DNA of 64,000 nucleotides from Sindora glabra (taxonomy: Eukaryota > Streptophyta > Magnoliopsida > Fabales > Fabaceae), in contig CM035225.1 in assembly GCA_020226215.1 (NCBI GenBank), positions 10,055,868 through 10,119,867 on the forward strand, in the 5' to 3' direction. The translations under genes and the position numbers were made by a program. Shown one piece after another: positions 37,346 through 48,803 of the stretch (position 1 is its first letter; the number at the start of each line of letters is the position of its first letter). The notes under the pieces are model-generated. The model did not search any database. It was given only the letters and a program-made list of their open reading frames with translations, and was not told where the DNA came from.

Positions 37346-37864
37346 ATTTTTATATTTACTTACATTAAATATGAAGGTAAATATTTACATTTTTATCAAT
37401 AAAAAATGTCACATCTTGAAAAATAACTTTAAAAATATTTTTTTAAAAAAAGTTACAACTTTCTATAAATTTTAAAAAATAAAATAAAATATTCCTATTT
37501 TATCAAAATATTATCACAATCACACTATAATATTCTAACCAAAAAGTAATTGACAATAATGATTGTCTAAAGAAGAAAATAAACTATTGGTAAAGTGGAC
37601 ATAACACTACATCAAAATAATATTCAAATAGCATTAAACTTACTATCTTTACATTAGAATGCAAAAATGAGCAAAACACCACATCATTTGCTTTTGTATG
37701 TGATTCCAAAATATGTTATAATTTTTCAAGTTGCATCAAATAATTAACTAATAGTTAACATATTTCTACTTATAAATATCAAGATTATAGTATGTCGTAG
37801 TTCTCCTAACTAATAGATTTTTGTAAACTTATCTAATTATTTTCTTTTTGTTGAAAAAAGTTCA

Positions 37865-38345
37865 AAAGCTAAACTTTTTTCAAGTCATCATCTTTTACAA
37901 TAAATGTTTTGGCTTGATCAACATTTTCCATCAAGTAATCAAAGGTATTGCCCAATAAAAATAGTACAAAACCTTCAACTTCCATCTTCATCACTTCTCT
38001 ATAAAGTTTATCCACATTCAATTGATTTTGGCTAAGATTGTTAATAACTTTTGTCAATTCTCCTAATTGTCCAAATACTTTTCAACATAATCATCAAGAG
38101 AAACTGAAGATCGAGATCTCTTTCATTGAGGCTTTGGTGTTGGCTATGAGGATATAGCTTTTCCTATTATCTTTTTATCAAAACTTTCATCATCTATGTT
38201 AGTGAATTGACTTCATTTTTCCCAGCATCAATGTTAGTTAAAGACTTAGCAAAACCTCTAATTGTCATATCCCTTCCAACGACTATTAATATCTGATCAT
38301 ACATTTCAATTTTTTTGTTCAAATATTTCTCATATGTAGGATATA
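37865..38345 (-). pseudogene. Myb/SANT-like (Harbinger-associated type) protein remnant
   Basis: On the minus strand a broken protein can be followed from about 38340 to 37869: YPTYEKYLNKKIEMYDQ, ILIVVGRDMTIRGFAKS, a Lys/Arg/Ser-rich middle with stops (KRSRSSVSLDDYVEKYL), then LTKVINNLSQNQLNVDKLYR and a C-terminal part ending KTFIVKDDDLKK. The order of a linker like NKPFPHYDxLxxIxGKDRATG, a basic region and a helical C-terminal segment is the pattern of plant Myb/SANT-like DNA-binding proteins, often found with PIF/Harbinger transposons. The N-terminal SANT domain itself was not recognised. Several stops and at least one frame change are present. Confidence 0.5.
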
Positions 38346-39349
38346 CCTATATAAAAGGTAGTCATCAATATAAATCTAATGAATCTACCATGCTATCATT
38401 ATTTTAAACATAAATACTAAAAATTCATAAGGTCTCAAACATTGACAAGCCTAATTTTCATCAATGAATAACTATAGGGAAACAAAAACTGTTTAGAAAC
38501 CTGACATAAAACAACATTGCTAAAAATTATTGATTTATACATGAAAAACTTGTTAACTTACACACAGTAATGAGTTAATACTTACGGAAATTAAACTGAA
38601 TAGTATACAACCAAAACAAAAATGATGCAATTTGATACAATAATTTCATGTAAATTGAAAGCATTCAGCTACAAGAGAGTTGGTTCAAGTAATGACTATT
38701 TTAATATAGTATTCCAAGAGAACTAGTTTATATAGTGGGTCTCATTAATCCTAGTTCAAGTACATAGGATACTAAAAAACTAAAATTAGGCTTTGGGGCT
38801 AGGACAAATTAATCCGAATGCGGAATACCTTACTATCGTACTATTAAACAATGTTATAACACTCTATTACAACATAATCATTTTTTTAATAAAATGAACA
38901 GCTATGCTTCATTAAACCTTTGGAAATTGCCTCTTCCTAAAAAATAGCTAACATTCCTATGAAAATTTTACTTGCAATTAGTACCCTTAAAGACCATTTT
39001 GCTACAACATTCTATCAATGTGAGACAACAGGCCACAATAAAGTAGAAGTTTTGAAAAGAGAGATGCGAAACCATATCACAACAACACAATCAACAAATC
39101 TCTTACTATAATAAGTTCATGGTAAACAAGTTCATATGGCGGCTACAATCATCAAACCAGATAGTAGTATCCCTAGCATATTCAAGAAAATAGGAAATGA
39201 AAAAATGATTAGCCAAATATGATTAAATTACTAGTGTTTATGGGTAATGGAATGAAAATTTTTACAAATGAATCAAAAACCCATAATCATTCATATATTC
39301 TTAGATCTTTAACTATAAACACAGTAGTAGTATGACTCACTGGCAAGGT
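38346..39349. other. Intergenic, no gene seen
   Basis: AT-rich sequence between two minus-strand pseudogenes. No motif, repeat or coding frame could be supported. Confidence 0.5.
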
Positions 39350-39845
39350 TGTCATCTTTGTTAATATGGGTTGACAATAAGCTAAAAATAAACAAATCCT
39401 TAAGGTTTCCTTTAAGATATGTATACTTTCTCATTATTCCCTCCTAAAGGAACCCAACCTTCTCCAAAACTCTCTGAGAGGCTTTGTTCTCTATGGCAAT
39501 AAGTGCCTAAACCCTAACCAAATCGGGGAATTCCCTAAAGACCTATGAAAGGGCAATCTTCCCAGCTTTTGTAGTTATTCCTTGGCCCCAGTACTTGGAA
39601 GCCATAGCATATCACATTTCTGCTCTATACCTATCTTCGCTTGCAAAGGGATACATAACAATAAAGCCAATGGAATGGTCATCAATGCATATTAAGTAAT
39701 GCCATAGATGGGGAATGCAGACATCCCTTATGAAAGTCAAAGTGTCTTTCTTTGAAGTACAAGTCTTCATTTGGATGTTTTGGGTGACCTTATCATCTAT
39801 TACCCATAACATGCAGATGCAGTGTTCCAGAAAATGAATTCCCAT
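39350..39845 (-). pseudogene. GNAT (RimJ/RimL-type) N-acetyltransferase pseudogene
   Basis: One continuous minus-strand frame reads as a plant GNAT acetyltransferase: DDKVTQN, TSKKDTLTFIRDV.IPH, ICIDDHSIGFI, SEDRYRAEM, then YAMASKYWGQGITTKAGKI (motif A region, acetyl-CoA binding), VFREFPDL, IENKASQRVLEKVGF, GIMRKYTYLKGN and a final LFIFSLLST. Four in-frame stops break it: after RAEM near 39612, then before VFREF, before ALIA and before EGIMRK. No frameshift was seen, and at least two stops fit CAG-to-TAG changes. The first part of the domain (upstream of 39845) is missing. Intact members are about 170-180 residues and acetylate unknown amines or protein N-termini; the product here should be inactive. 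Confidence 0.85.
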
Positions 39846-41984
39846 TTTTAAAAAGGGAAGTTATTTTCCTGAAAAAAATAAAGCAACTTTTTGTTGACTA
39901 ACTTTTCTAAATATCCAAACATGGGAAAGTTAGAAAATAAATTTCAAGAAATTATTTTCCCCAAAACCAAATAAACCTTTAAGTAAAATAGAATTAATTG
40001 ATTAACTGGATAAGATTCAAGATGATAATTTTGTATGAAATGGATAAGTAAAGATAGATAAAATAAAATATTGAAAGATTATAAGTATTTAGATAGGAGT
40101 AATTGAGTATGAAGAATATTTAGGATATTTTACCTATTTTACCTTCACGTTTTTCTTATTTTTAAATCTCAAAATTGGCCTCCCTCTTCTTCATTTCTAC
40201 CTACACCTCTCACCCTCTTAACTTGCTCTCAAAACTCTTGACTCCTTAATTGTCTTCCTTCTAATCAAGCACAAAAAATGTCAAATTTCATCAAACTTCC
40301 ATCCAATTAAGGTAAGATCTTCCTCTTTATTGAATTCTTCTTCATCCATATTTAGAGTTTGGTAGAAATTAGGCATTTTAACTTAAAAAAGGAAGTTTAA
40401 GCCCTAAATTAAAAAACTTTCGATTTATAGATGATTAAGGCTAAAAAACATTAAATCAAATCTCTTGCCATCTATTTTATACTAGGTGAATAAACATTCT
40501 AACTTCATTTTTAAGGATTTGGTTGAATTTGCTTATTTAAGTTTAAATTTTATGTATTTTATGATTATATGGAATATGTGGAGATTTATGATGTTTAATT
40601 TATGTTTGATGATAAAAATGACATAAATGATATAAGGTATGAGTGTATTAATGATTTGGTAGGAAGTTATGGCATAATAAAGGGGTTGTATTGGCATTAA
40701 TGGTAGATGAATAATATTTTCAAGTTAGAAATATATAGAAAAGCCTATAATAGTTGATTATCTAGTCAATTATAGCCTAAGATTGCTTTTTGAAAAGCCA
40801 TAATTAACTACACCTTACAGAATTAGCCTTAAGAGGCTTGTAGACAATTATAGTAAAAAAGCTTACCCTTTAAATGAGCATAGTTAAGTATGAACCTCGC
40901 TTATTAGAGATTCATAATTGACTACATAGTTAACTATAATCTTTATACAGAGAGCTTCTATCTAATTACTTAACACACAAATTCTGGCCAGAGCCCATTA
41001 TAGTTAACTACATAATCAATTATGCTTTCTTTCTTGGGCTGTATAGCCAACTACATAATTAACTTCCCCTTGTGAATTTCAAATAATGTGCTATAAGAAG
41101 AAGACGTAAAAACTAAGTGTTATATGATAGTGAATATAAATTTTATATGAGGTATGGTGATGAGAATGAGATATATGGTCATGCAAAAGGGTACAAGATG
41201 ATTGTAAATTGAAATATATGTTTTTTATATGAATAGATGTATTAGAATCATAAGTAATGTGATAGGGTGATGTAATATTTGAACATTGAATCTAGTAATG
41301 GCTAGTGAAGGATAAGGGTAGTTGGGAGTTACAAAAAAAATTAATTGTTTTTCTTATTTGTTATTCTTATGCATAATAAGAAATTATTATGATATGAATG
41401 CTTGAATGATGGTATGGGTGAGCTCTTAAAATTGTTGATCAATGCATTAATGTTAATAAGAATTATATTGTGAATTGTATGGTTTAAGTATTCAGGTATA
41501 TAGAAAGTTAAATCTGGTCGGCAAGCCATAATTGCATTTTGTATTTGATTTTTTTTAATGTTTACTCATTATACCTTGAATTTATCCTTTTGTGTTTTGT
41601 TTTGTATACCCATAAATTAAGCCACCTTTACCACTATCTTAACTCTCAAGATACTTTTCAATATTGGTTGAGCAGTATAAGATATTTTGAGCCTTATCTT
41701 GTATAGGTCAAAGGTAAAGGAATAGAAACATATCTCTCTTGAAGCTAATTAGACCAATTTATTCTCCATCTTAAATAGATTAGAAACATGGTTAACTTCT
41801 CTTGTAATTGAATAGTATTTACTAAATGAAAAATTGTCTATTCCTTTTTAGGCATGAAAAATATTCCTTAATTTCCTCATATGCCTTAATATATTAGTAT
41901 AAAGTGTAGATTAGGTTGATAGAAACTGAATAATAGATTTCACATTAGTTACAACTAGAATTGGATCATGACAAAGAGATTAAG

Positions 41985-42140
41985 TATTTTTACTTCAACT
42001 ATTTTCTATTTTCATTTTCAACGAAAGTAGAAAACTTACAGGAAAATTTGCTTGGATAACTTTCAACAATTTCATTTTCTAGAAAATGAAATCCTATTTA
42101 TAAAAGTTATAAAAACAACAAAAAGATGTTTTCTATATTT
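41985..42140. repeat. Dispersed repeat, copy B (partner at 36645-36785)
   Basis: Same orientation and same motif order as copy A: TTTTCATTTTCAACGAAAGT, AGAAAACTTACAGGA, TTGGATAACTTTCAACA, TTCATTTTCTAGAAAATGAA, ATCCTATTT. Part of it (TTTTCTAGAAAA) is palindromic. Confidence 0.6.
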
Positions 42141-42271
42141 TTATTTTTACATAGTAATATTTTTTAAATTATTTAAACTTATTATTATTATTATAAATTA
42201 TTATCTACTTTTTCCTAATGGTAACCATTATCTCCACTAATGTTGCCATAGTTTTTAACCACCTCCACTTT

Positions 42272-42273
<2 letters not shown>

Positions 42274-42314
<41 letters not shown>
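42274..42314. repeat. Poly-T run of about 41
   Basis: Homopolymer tract flanked by CCACCTC-type sequence. On the minus strand it produces a spurious poly-Lys open frame. It may be a retroposon poly(A) tail seen from the opposite strand, but no retroposon body was identified. Confidence 0.9.
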
Positions 42315-42318
<4 letters not shown>

Positions 42319-43150
42319 AATTGTTTGCCACCACCTCTTCTTTTATTGTCACCCCTTATAGCTATTGTCATCACCACTATCACTACTTCTACTATTACTT
42401 CAATTGCCACCATTACTAATGCTGTTTCCACCACTACAATCATTGTCTTCACCTTCATCATCACTATTCAAATCATCAATCATCTTATAATTATTATTTG
42501 AAATAAAGATGAAAATTATATTTAAATAAATACTAATCAAATATTTTAAAAAATTAAAATTTCAAAAAATAAACACAAATTTCGTGAACTAAACACAAAA
42601 TGTTGTTTTTACTAAAAGAAAGAAAACTTATATAACAGGATATTTGAATTAACTCTATTAATAACTAGGAACATAAATATTAAATTACATATAATTTTGA
42701 AATGAACTGACCACTGTATTCACATATAATTGAATAACAGCTAGTATTAACGTATGAGTTGTACATATTTCACAAATGTTATAGGCACTGAAAATGAGAT
42801 TTGAATTTTAGTTCTAAATTTTTTATATTTATTAAATTAATCTTTATAATTTTTTCTATCATTTAATATTTAATAATATTTATTGACTTCATTCGAAATT
42901 CAATTTTCAATCCCATTTTTGGTACATATAATATTATTGCATATATTTTGCATGTGATGTTTTTTATGGAAATTAAATTGAATTAGTAACAACTATATCT
43001 CTACATGTGAAGTTACAGAAGATGTTGCTAAAATTATTGAAACCAAAGCCATACTGTAAAGATCATGAAAAAAAAAAAACAATTTGTTGAAATGAATTAG
43101 AAATTAAGTAACATAAAAATGGTTGATGCCTACATATAGTTAAACATGTT

Positions 43151-43707
43151 AACATTCAACTAATCATGTAACTAATTAAATGGCTAGATTACGAAAGGAG
43201 GCAAATGATATTAAAGTTAAGGATTTGATACTAAATTTAGGATTTATTAACGACACTTCGGTTTTGCAACTGCTGACAGTTTGATTGCTTTGTCGAGGTT
43301 GTTTTTCCGTTAGGACACTGGTTCAATAATATCAACAATCTCTCTCATTCCTTCCTTCATCGTCTGACTTTTTCATTGGGTTACGTTCTTTGATTTAGAA
43401 AAATTCTTGCAAGGTTTTCCAGAACGGCTTCTTCTCTCCCAAGTTGGAGGTACATTTTGTTGATCCTACAAACCTGTTCTGTCTTTTTTCTCATTTGAGG
43501 ATTTGGGTTATCTCTCGTTTCCCAGAAAGTCACAGAATTTGAATTGCTCACATTTACAAATAAGTTGAAAGACAATCTAGAGATTTAGATGGAACAGAAC
43601 AGCAGTTGGAACTTTGAGCATCCTGATATCAATCAGATTATAGTGACAAATATCATTGGCTGAAGCATTGAAATTGAAAATTATCTTAGCGACTTTTAAA
43701 GGGCCTA
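43151..43707 (+). promoter_or_regulatory. Promoter and 5' UTR region of the kinase pseudogene
   Basis: Composition changes from very AT-rich to mixed at about 43190. The stretch 43320-43700 has pyrimidine-rich leader features (CTCTCTCATTCCTTCCTTCA) and no upstream ORF of note. No unambiguous TATA box was seen, and the transcription start is not defined. Confidence 0.35.
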
Positions 43708-45544
43708 ATGGGTTGTATTTGCTCCAAAGGAAGATCCTCAGATCAAAATGTTGCTAAAGACCATGTCAAAGACAAGGAATTGAAGGCAGATATATCCTTC
43801 AGACAATTTAGTACTTCATTAAGGGGAGAGAAGGCTGCAACAGAGGTTAATGGTAATGCTAATGAGACAAGTTCTCAGTTGGTGTCGAATTCGTCTCAAA
43901 ATGGAACTTGGGGGTCTACTCCGATTTCTTCGGACGAGGGAGAGAAGATTGGGGATGTTACTGCAAAATTGCAGACTCAGATGAGCTCAAAGGGAAATGG
44001 AGGTGTTGGACAAGGACAACCTATGATGTTAAGGATAGTTAGCATAAGTAGAGCAGAAAGAGGAGCCCAAGTTCTTGCTGGCTGGCCTTCTTGGCTCACT
44101 TCTGTTGCAGGGGAGGCCATTAGTGGTTGGATACCTCGTAGAGCCGACTCATTCAAGAAGTTGGGCAAGGTGAATTGAATCATTTCATCTGAGACATTCT
44201 TGATTCGTTTATCTGATAGTTTGTTTTTGTTTCTTTGTAAGTCATTCGTCTGCAGCATAATATATAGTTGAAGTTCTATTAAAAATGTAATGACATCTTC
44301 ATATCATACATCGGAGACAGACCTTACCCTGCAATTTATTTTGCATCCTTTTTTTCCCTTAATATAATCTTTTGGGCAAATTATATTAAATTCTCCTTTT
44401 GAATTTGACAAAATTATATTCAATATCTTTCATTTTTTTAAAATTATAAATTTTCATCACCTGAAGTATTTCTACTGTTATGAATTATAACATTATTTTT
44501 TAAATTTTAGTTCTTTTTTTAATATCATCCCTCGTATCTGGAGGATTATTTGTCATTTTATACCATTTGTTCAAAGAATAAAACTGATTTCTCCTTCTCT
44601 TGTATTTCGCTATATTGCAATATTTTTAAATGAAAATGCAAAAGAATGGTATTCCAACCATGAAAGATGACATTAAAGAAAGGGTTAAAATTAAGAAGTT
44701 AACATTTTTGCATTTCCTAGTGGTGAAAATGCATTAAGGGTGGGAGTTTATAACTAGAGGAGAGGCTGAACAATTTACCCTAATCTTCTTAATTTGCTTG
44801 TTTTATGCGTACAAAAGAGCCCTTAAATCCTGATACTTTGACTTAAATAAACCTTTGAGATCTATATAATACATATTCTTTATGTGTGTAGATTAGCAAA
44901 CATAAGACAATCAAAAGATGTTGTAAGCAAATTAAAATTTCTGTCATGCTGCAGATTGGACAAGGAACTTACAGCAGTGTTTACAAAGCCTGTGACCTGA
45001 AACAAATAAAATTGTTGCATTAAAGAAAGTTCGATTTACCAACATGGATCCGGAAAGTGTTCGTTTTATGGCAAGAGAAATTCTTGTGCTCCGACGGCTT
45101 GATCACCCAAATGTCATGAAGCTTGAAGGCATTGTTACTTCAAAAGGTTGTGGAAATCTATATCTTATATTTGAATATATGGAGCATGATCTTGCAAAGC
45201 TTGCAGCAATGCCGGACGTTAAGTTAAATGAATCACAGGTACTTGATTTAAGCTTTTGATCAATTGTCCTTGATAATTGTTTTCCATTAGCCTCTCATTT
45301 AAATTTACTAAATAGGATATTTTAAAGTGAAGAGTATGGTAATAGCAATTTTTTAAAACTATCACTATCCTTACATTAGAACCTCTAGTTGAGGTGGGCG
45401 CACCATTAAATGTTCACTTCAAATAGAAAGTCCTAATGCAAGGATACTGATAGAACCGTATGTTTTTGTGTCACTAAAGTCTTGACTTAATTTTAATTGA
45501 CTTGGTAAGGTTTTTCTTTTGCAAACTTAGCTTAATGAGCTACA

Positions 45545-46105
45545 TTAGTATTGACATGAAGCCATGAATGTTTGGTAAAAAACATTTTAGTTAGTTTTTA
45601 ACTAATTTGATAATATTAAGTTATTTGATTAAATCAATCAATTAATTTAACTATTTGACAAACAACTTATTGAATTAGTTAATTGTCCCTCAACCAACTA
45701 ATTTAAAAAAGTTAGTAAACCTAATATTTTTAATTAGTTTATTGATAATGGACTTGTAACAATATAAAATTACCTTTAAATAATATATTTATTTCCATTT
45801 ACATCCTTAATAAAAAAAGATAAAGTAAATTTATTAAATAACAATTATTAATTACTATAAAGAATTTACGAAATATAATAATTTATTTTTAAGAAATATA
45901 ATAAATAATAAATTACAATAATATATCTTTTAAAAGAAAATTTAATTTGCTAAATCATATTATAAATCTAAAATTTTATTAAAGTAAAAAAATACTTAAA
46001 TAAATCATAAAATATACACATGTTCTTATATATCATTTTACATATACAAAATTAATAGGAAACAATTAATTTTATTAAATATTTTCATTCAAACAACTAA
46101 TGTTA
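45545..46105. mobile_element. AT-rich DNA transposon-like element in kinase intron 2
   Basis: Begins with GTTTGGTAAAAAACATTTTA and contains ACTATTTGACAAACAACTTA, motifs shared with the element at 10180-11115. The interior is AT-rich and non-coding. It ends near TTCAAACAACTAATG. It lies inside the long intron between exons 2 and 3 of the kinase pseudogene. Confidence 0.4.
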
Positions 46106-46127
46106 TCAACAACTTTTGTCAACATGT

Positions 46128-46410
46128 TATGGAACGAGTGAATCTTATATTAGTGTTGGATCCTCAGCATCCACTTGCATCGTGCTGTTAAACATTAAAA
46201 ACATCATGTCATACATGAACGTAATAATCAAACAGGACGTTTGTCAGCATCTTACGGAGCCAGTGAACTTAATGATAAAAAACTATTATAATAATTAAAA
46301 AAAAAAAAAAAACTCATGTCGAGAATCTTATATTAGAATTGGATCCTCAGCATCTACTACTTGCATCGAGCTGTTAAACATTAAAAACATCATGTCATGC
46401 ATGAACTGTT
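46128..46410. repeat. ~187-bp spaced direct duplication in kinase intron 2
   Basis: The segment at 46138-46231 (AATCTTATATTAGTGTTGGA, then TCCTCAGCATCCACTTGCAT and TGTTAAACATTAAAAACATC) recurs at 46325-46410 with few changes. A short poly-A run lies between the copies. Confidence 0.85.
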
Positions 46411-48803
46411 TTAATGTTATGACATCATTTGGTGGTATCTGCGTCTTCTGTTCTTACATGAGACCTGTGTTTTTAGTGACTCGGATGCTTACAATTTTAA
46501 AAACTATAACTGGCACTGCAGATCAGGAGCTATATGCAGCAACTTCTTCGCGGTCTGGATCATTGTCCACAAACGCGGTGTTCTGCACCGGGATATAAAG
46601 GGATCAAACATTTTGGTTGACAAAAATGGCAACCTAAAGATTGGTGACTTTGGTTTAGCAATTTTCTTCAGCCATCTGAGAAGCAGCAGTTAACAAGTCG
46701 TGTGGTAACCTTATGGTTCCGGCCACCTGAACTTCTACTTGGAGCCACCGATTATGGAGTTGCTGTCGACTTGTGGAGTAGTGGTTGTATTCTTGCGGAG
46801 TTGTTTACTGGGAAGGCCTATAATGCCTGGAAGAACAGAGGTATGCTTGCATTCCACATTTTCTGGACATACTGAAGCCTTATTATTCAATAACCCCATC
46901 TGCAGTTTCGTGAAGAAGGAAGTCTTAAAATTGATAAAGTCATCATCTTTGCATTATGAGTAAAGGATGACAATGATTGATATAAAAGTATGCTGGTTTC
47001 GTTAATTTAGATCATTATATCTTTCAACTTTGTCATCAATAATTTACTTGTTTTATTTTGTTTAAGTTTTCATGATATAATCAGGTAATGAAATGTTGTA
47101 ATCCATCATTCTAGGTGGAGCAACTTCATAAGATCTTCAAACTTTGTGGATCGCCTTCTGAAGAATTCTGGAAGAATTCAAAGCTGCCACACGGAACGAG
47201 TTTCAAACCTACGCGTCCTTACAAACGGGTTGGTGCTGAGACATTCAAGGATCTGCCTGCATCAGCACTGAGTCTTTTGGAGGTTCTTCTTGCTGTTGAA
47301 CCTGAAAATCGAGGGACTGCAGCTTCAGCACTCGAGAGTGAGGTAGTTATAATTCTTTTTCTGAGTGAAGTTCATACGCGAGTCTGTTGAATGGAAGGCC
47401 TTTTTTCCTCATTCTGCAACCTTATCTTTCTCTTTTGCACACCTTTTCTTGGTTACTGACAGTTTTCTTCTCCAGTTCTCACAGAGCAGCTTCCTTGTGA
47501 TCCATCGACTTTGCCTGAGTATTCACCAAGTAAGCAGTTTGATGCCAAGCTTCGAGAAGACGAAGCTGGAAGGTATTCTACCTTAGAATCACATTCTACA
47601 TGACTTTTTTTTTTGGGGGATCGATTTTTAGTATCATTTAGAATGATAACACAGAATTTTGCAACTTCTATAAGTGTGTATATAATTAAATATTTGCTAA
47701 TTTAAATTCTTCTTCTTTGGAGCTAATAGTTTGGACTTGATTTTTTTTAATGTAATGATGTCCACCTAACACCTTCTTCTCTCTGTATATGTCTGCTACT
47801 TATGTTGCCTGTTTGATCATTTGGAAACAAAGAGCTGCTGGTAATAAAGGGGATGAACATGAATCAGTTAAGAGAGATTCCACAGACTATAATGCTGTGC
47901 CAGCACCTCGTTTTAATGCTGAGTTTCAGGCGTCAATACAGGTACCTTAATTCATAAAAATATGCATTAATAGATCCTATGTTCACATAAATTGAATTAT
48001 AATTGTCTGATCCACCTTTTTGCTTTTGTTTTCTTTTTGTCAGAAGAGAAAAGAAAATGCTAATCATAAATGTAACAGCGAGAAGTACAATCCCGAAGAG
48101 GATAGTGGTGCTGGCTTCCCTATCGAACCTGCACAATCAAGAGCAGTCAATGTTCACTCTCACTCTGGCCAGTCGATGAATCCGACTGCATATGGATTTT
48201 CGTGCAATATGAGTAAGGAAGAAGCTCCAATCCCTGCAAAGTCGATCACACAAAAATCTTGCATGCATGCTAGCATGGCACAGTTATCTAGATTTTCTTC
48301 AGTTGCAGTTCGAGGTTGTTCGCAGTTTGGTACTGGTTGTGAAGTGAATTCACAGTGGCCAGAGGACTCCTTTAGTAACAGATATAGCCATCTAGCTTTA
48401 CACAAGAAGGCAAGCCCTCCTTTGAGGAAACAACCTATGGTAAAGACATTACTGATTTATTATCACTTTATGGTTATTCTTCTGTACACATTACTCAGTG
48501 TGCAACAAAAACTGGATATAAATATATTTCTGATAGCTATGACAAAGATTGCGAAGTTTACATGTTCTTCTTTAATCTGTATGAACAGATTTGTTCTCAA
48601 TAGAATCTATGAAATTATAACTCTGTCTTCAATTTCAACCACAGGGTTATGCACTCAAAAATAGTCGCAGCCACTATTCAGGGCCATTGCTTCCTCCAGG
48701 GGTAGACATAGCAGAAATGCTCAAGGAGCACGAGAGACAGATCCAACTAGCTGTTCGCAAAGCTCTTGTGGATAAGATCAAGAGCCAAAGTACAGGATTT
48801 TGA

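Larger units (their letters stand above)
25621..37864. other. Gene-poor, AT-rich repeat region
   Basis: More than 12 kb with no supportable gene. It holds tandem duplications, microsatellites, MITE-like dispersed repeats and a GC-rich hairpin, each listed separately. Open frames here are low-complexity, for example the poly-Leu frame made by the ATT microsatellite, or read through tandem repeats. Confidence 0.6.
39846..43150. other. Repeat-rich intergenic region, probable retroelement debris
   Basis: No coding frame. The block at 40090-41760 has the look of untranslated LTR-retrotransposon DNA: a pyrimidine-rich 40140-40350 segment, then at 40730-41060 a degenerate array of TTAACTA(C/T)A-type motifs (TAGTTAACTACATAATCAAT and variants). 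No LTR pair or primer site was identified, so the class is open. A poly-T run and the second copy of a dispersed repeat follow. Confidence 0.4.
43708..48803 (+). pseudogene. CDK-like Ser/Thr kinase (At1g54610/IBS1 type), eight exons, frameshifted
   Basis: The family is a plant branch of CDK9/CDK12-like kinases with N-terminal acylation. Exons with GT-AG ends: 43708-44169, 44955-45238, 46522-46840, 47115-47342, 47476-47572, 47833-47941, 48044-48439, 48645-48803. The first encodes MGCICSKG (Gly2 myristoylation, Cys palmitoylation) and ends GWPSWLTSVAGEAISGWIPR. Then come the Gly-rich loop IGQGTYSSVYKA, the lysine motif VALKK, MDPESVRFMAREI, HRDIKGSN, KIGDFGLA, RPPELLLGATDYG and the C-lobe FKDLPASAL. 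The C-terminus is HERQIQLAVRKALVDK. At least five indels break the frame: -1 near 44995, +1 near 46567, -1 near 46668, +1 near 46815, and about -4 at 47478. Intact length would be about 680 residues. Several indels lie in short homopolymers, so assembly error is possible, but neighbouring genes show none. Confidence 0.85.

Noticed and set aside
42255..42464. Minus-strand open frame with poly-Lys and Val-rich repeats
   Set aside because: Produced by the poly-T run and neighbouring trinucleotide-like low complexity.
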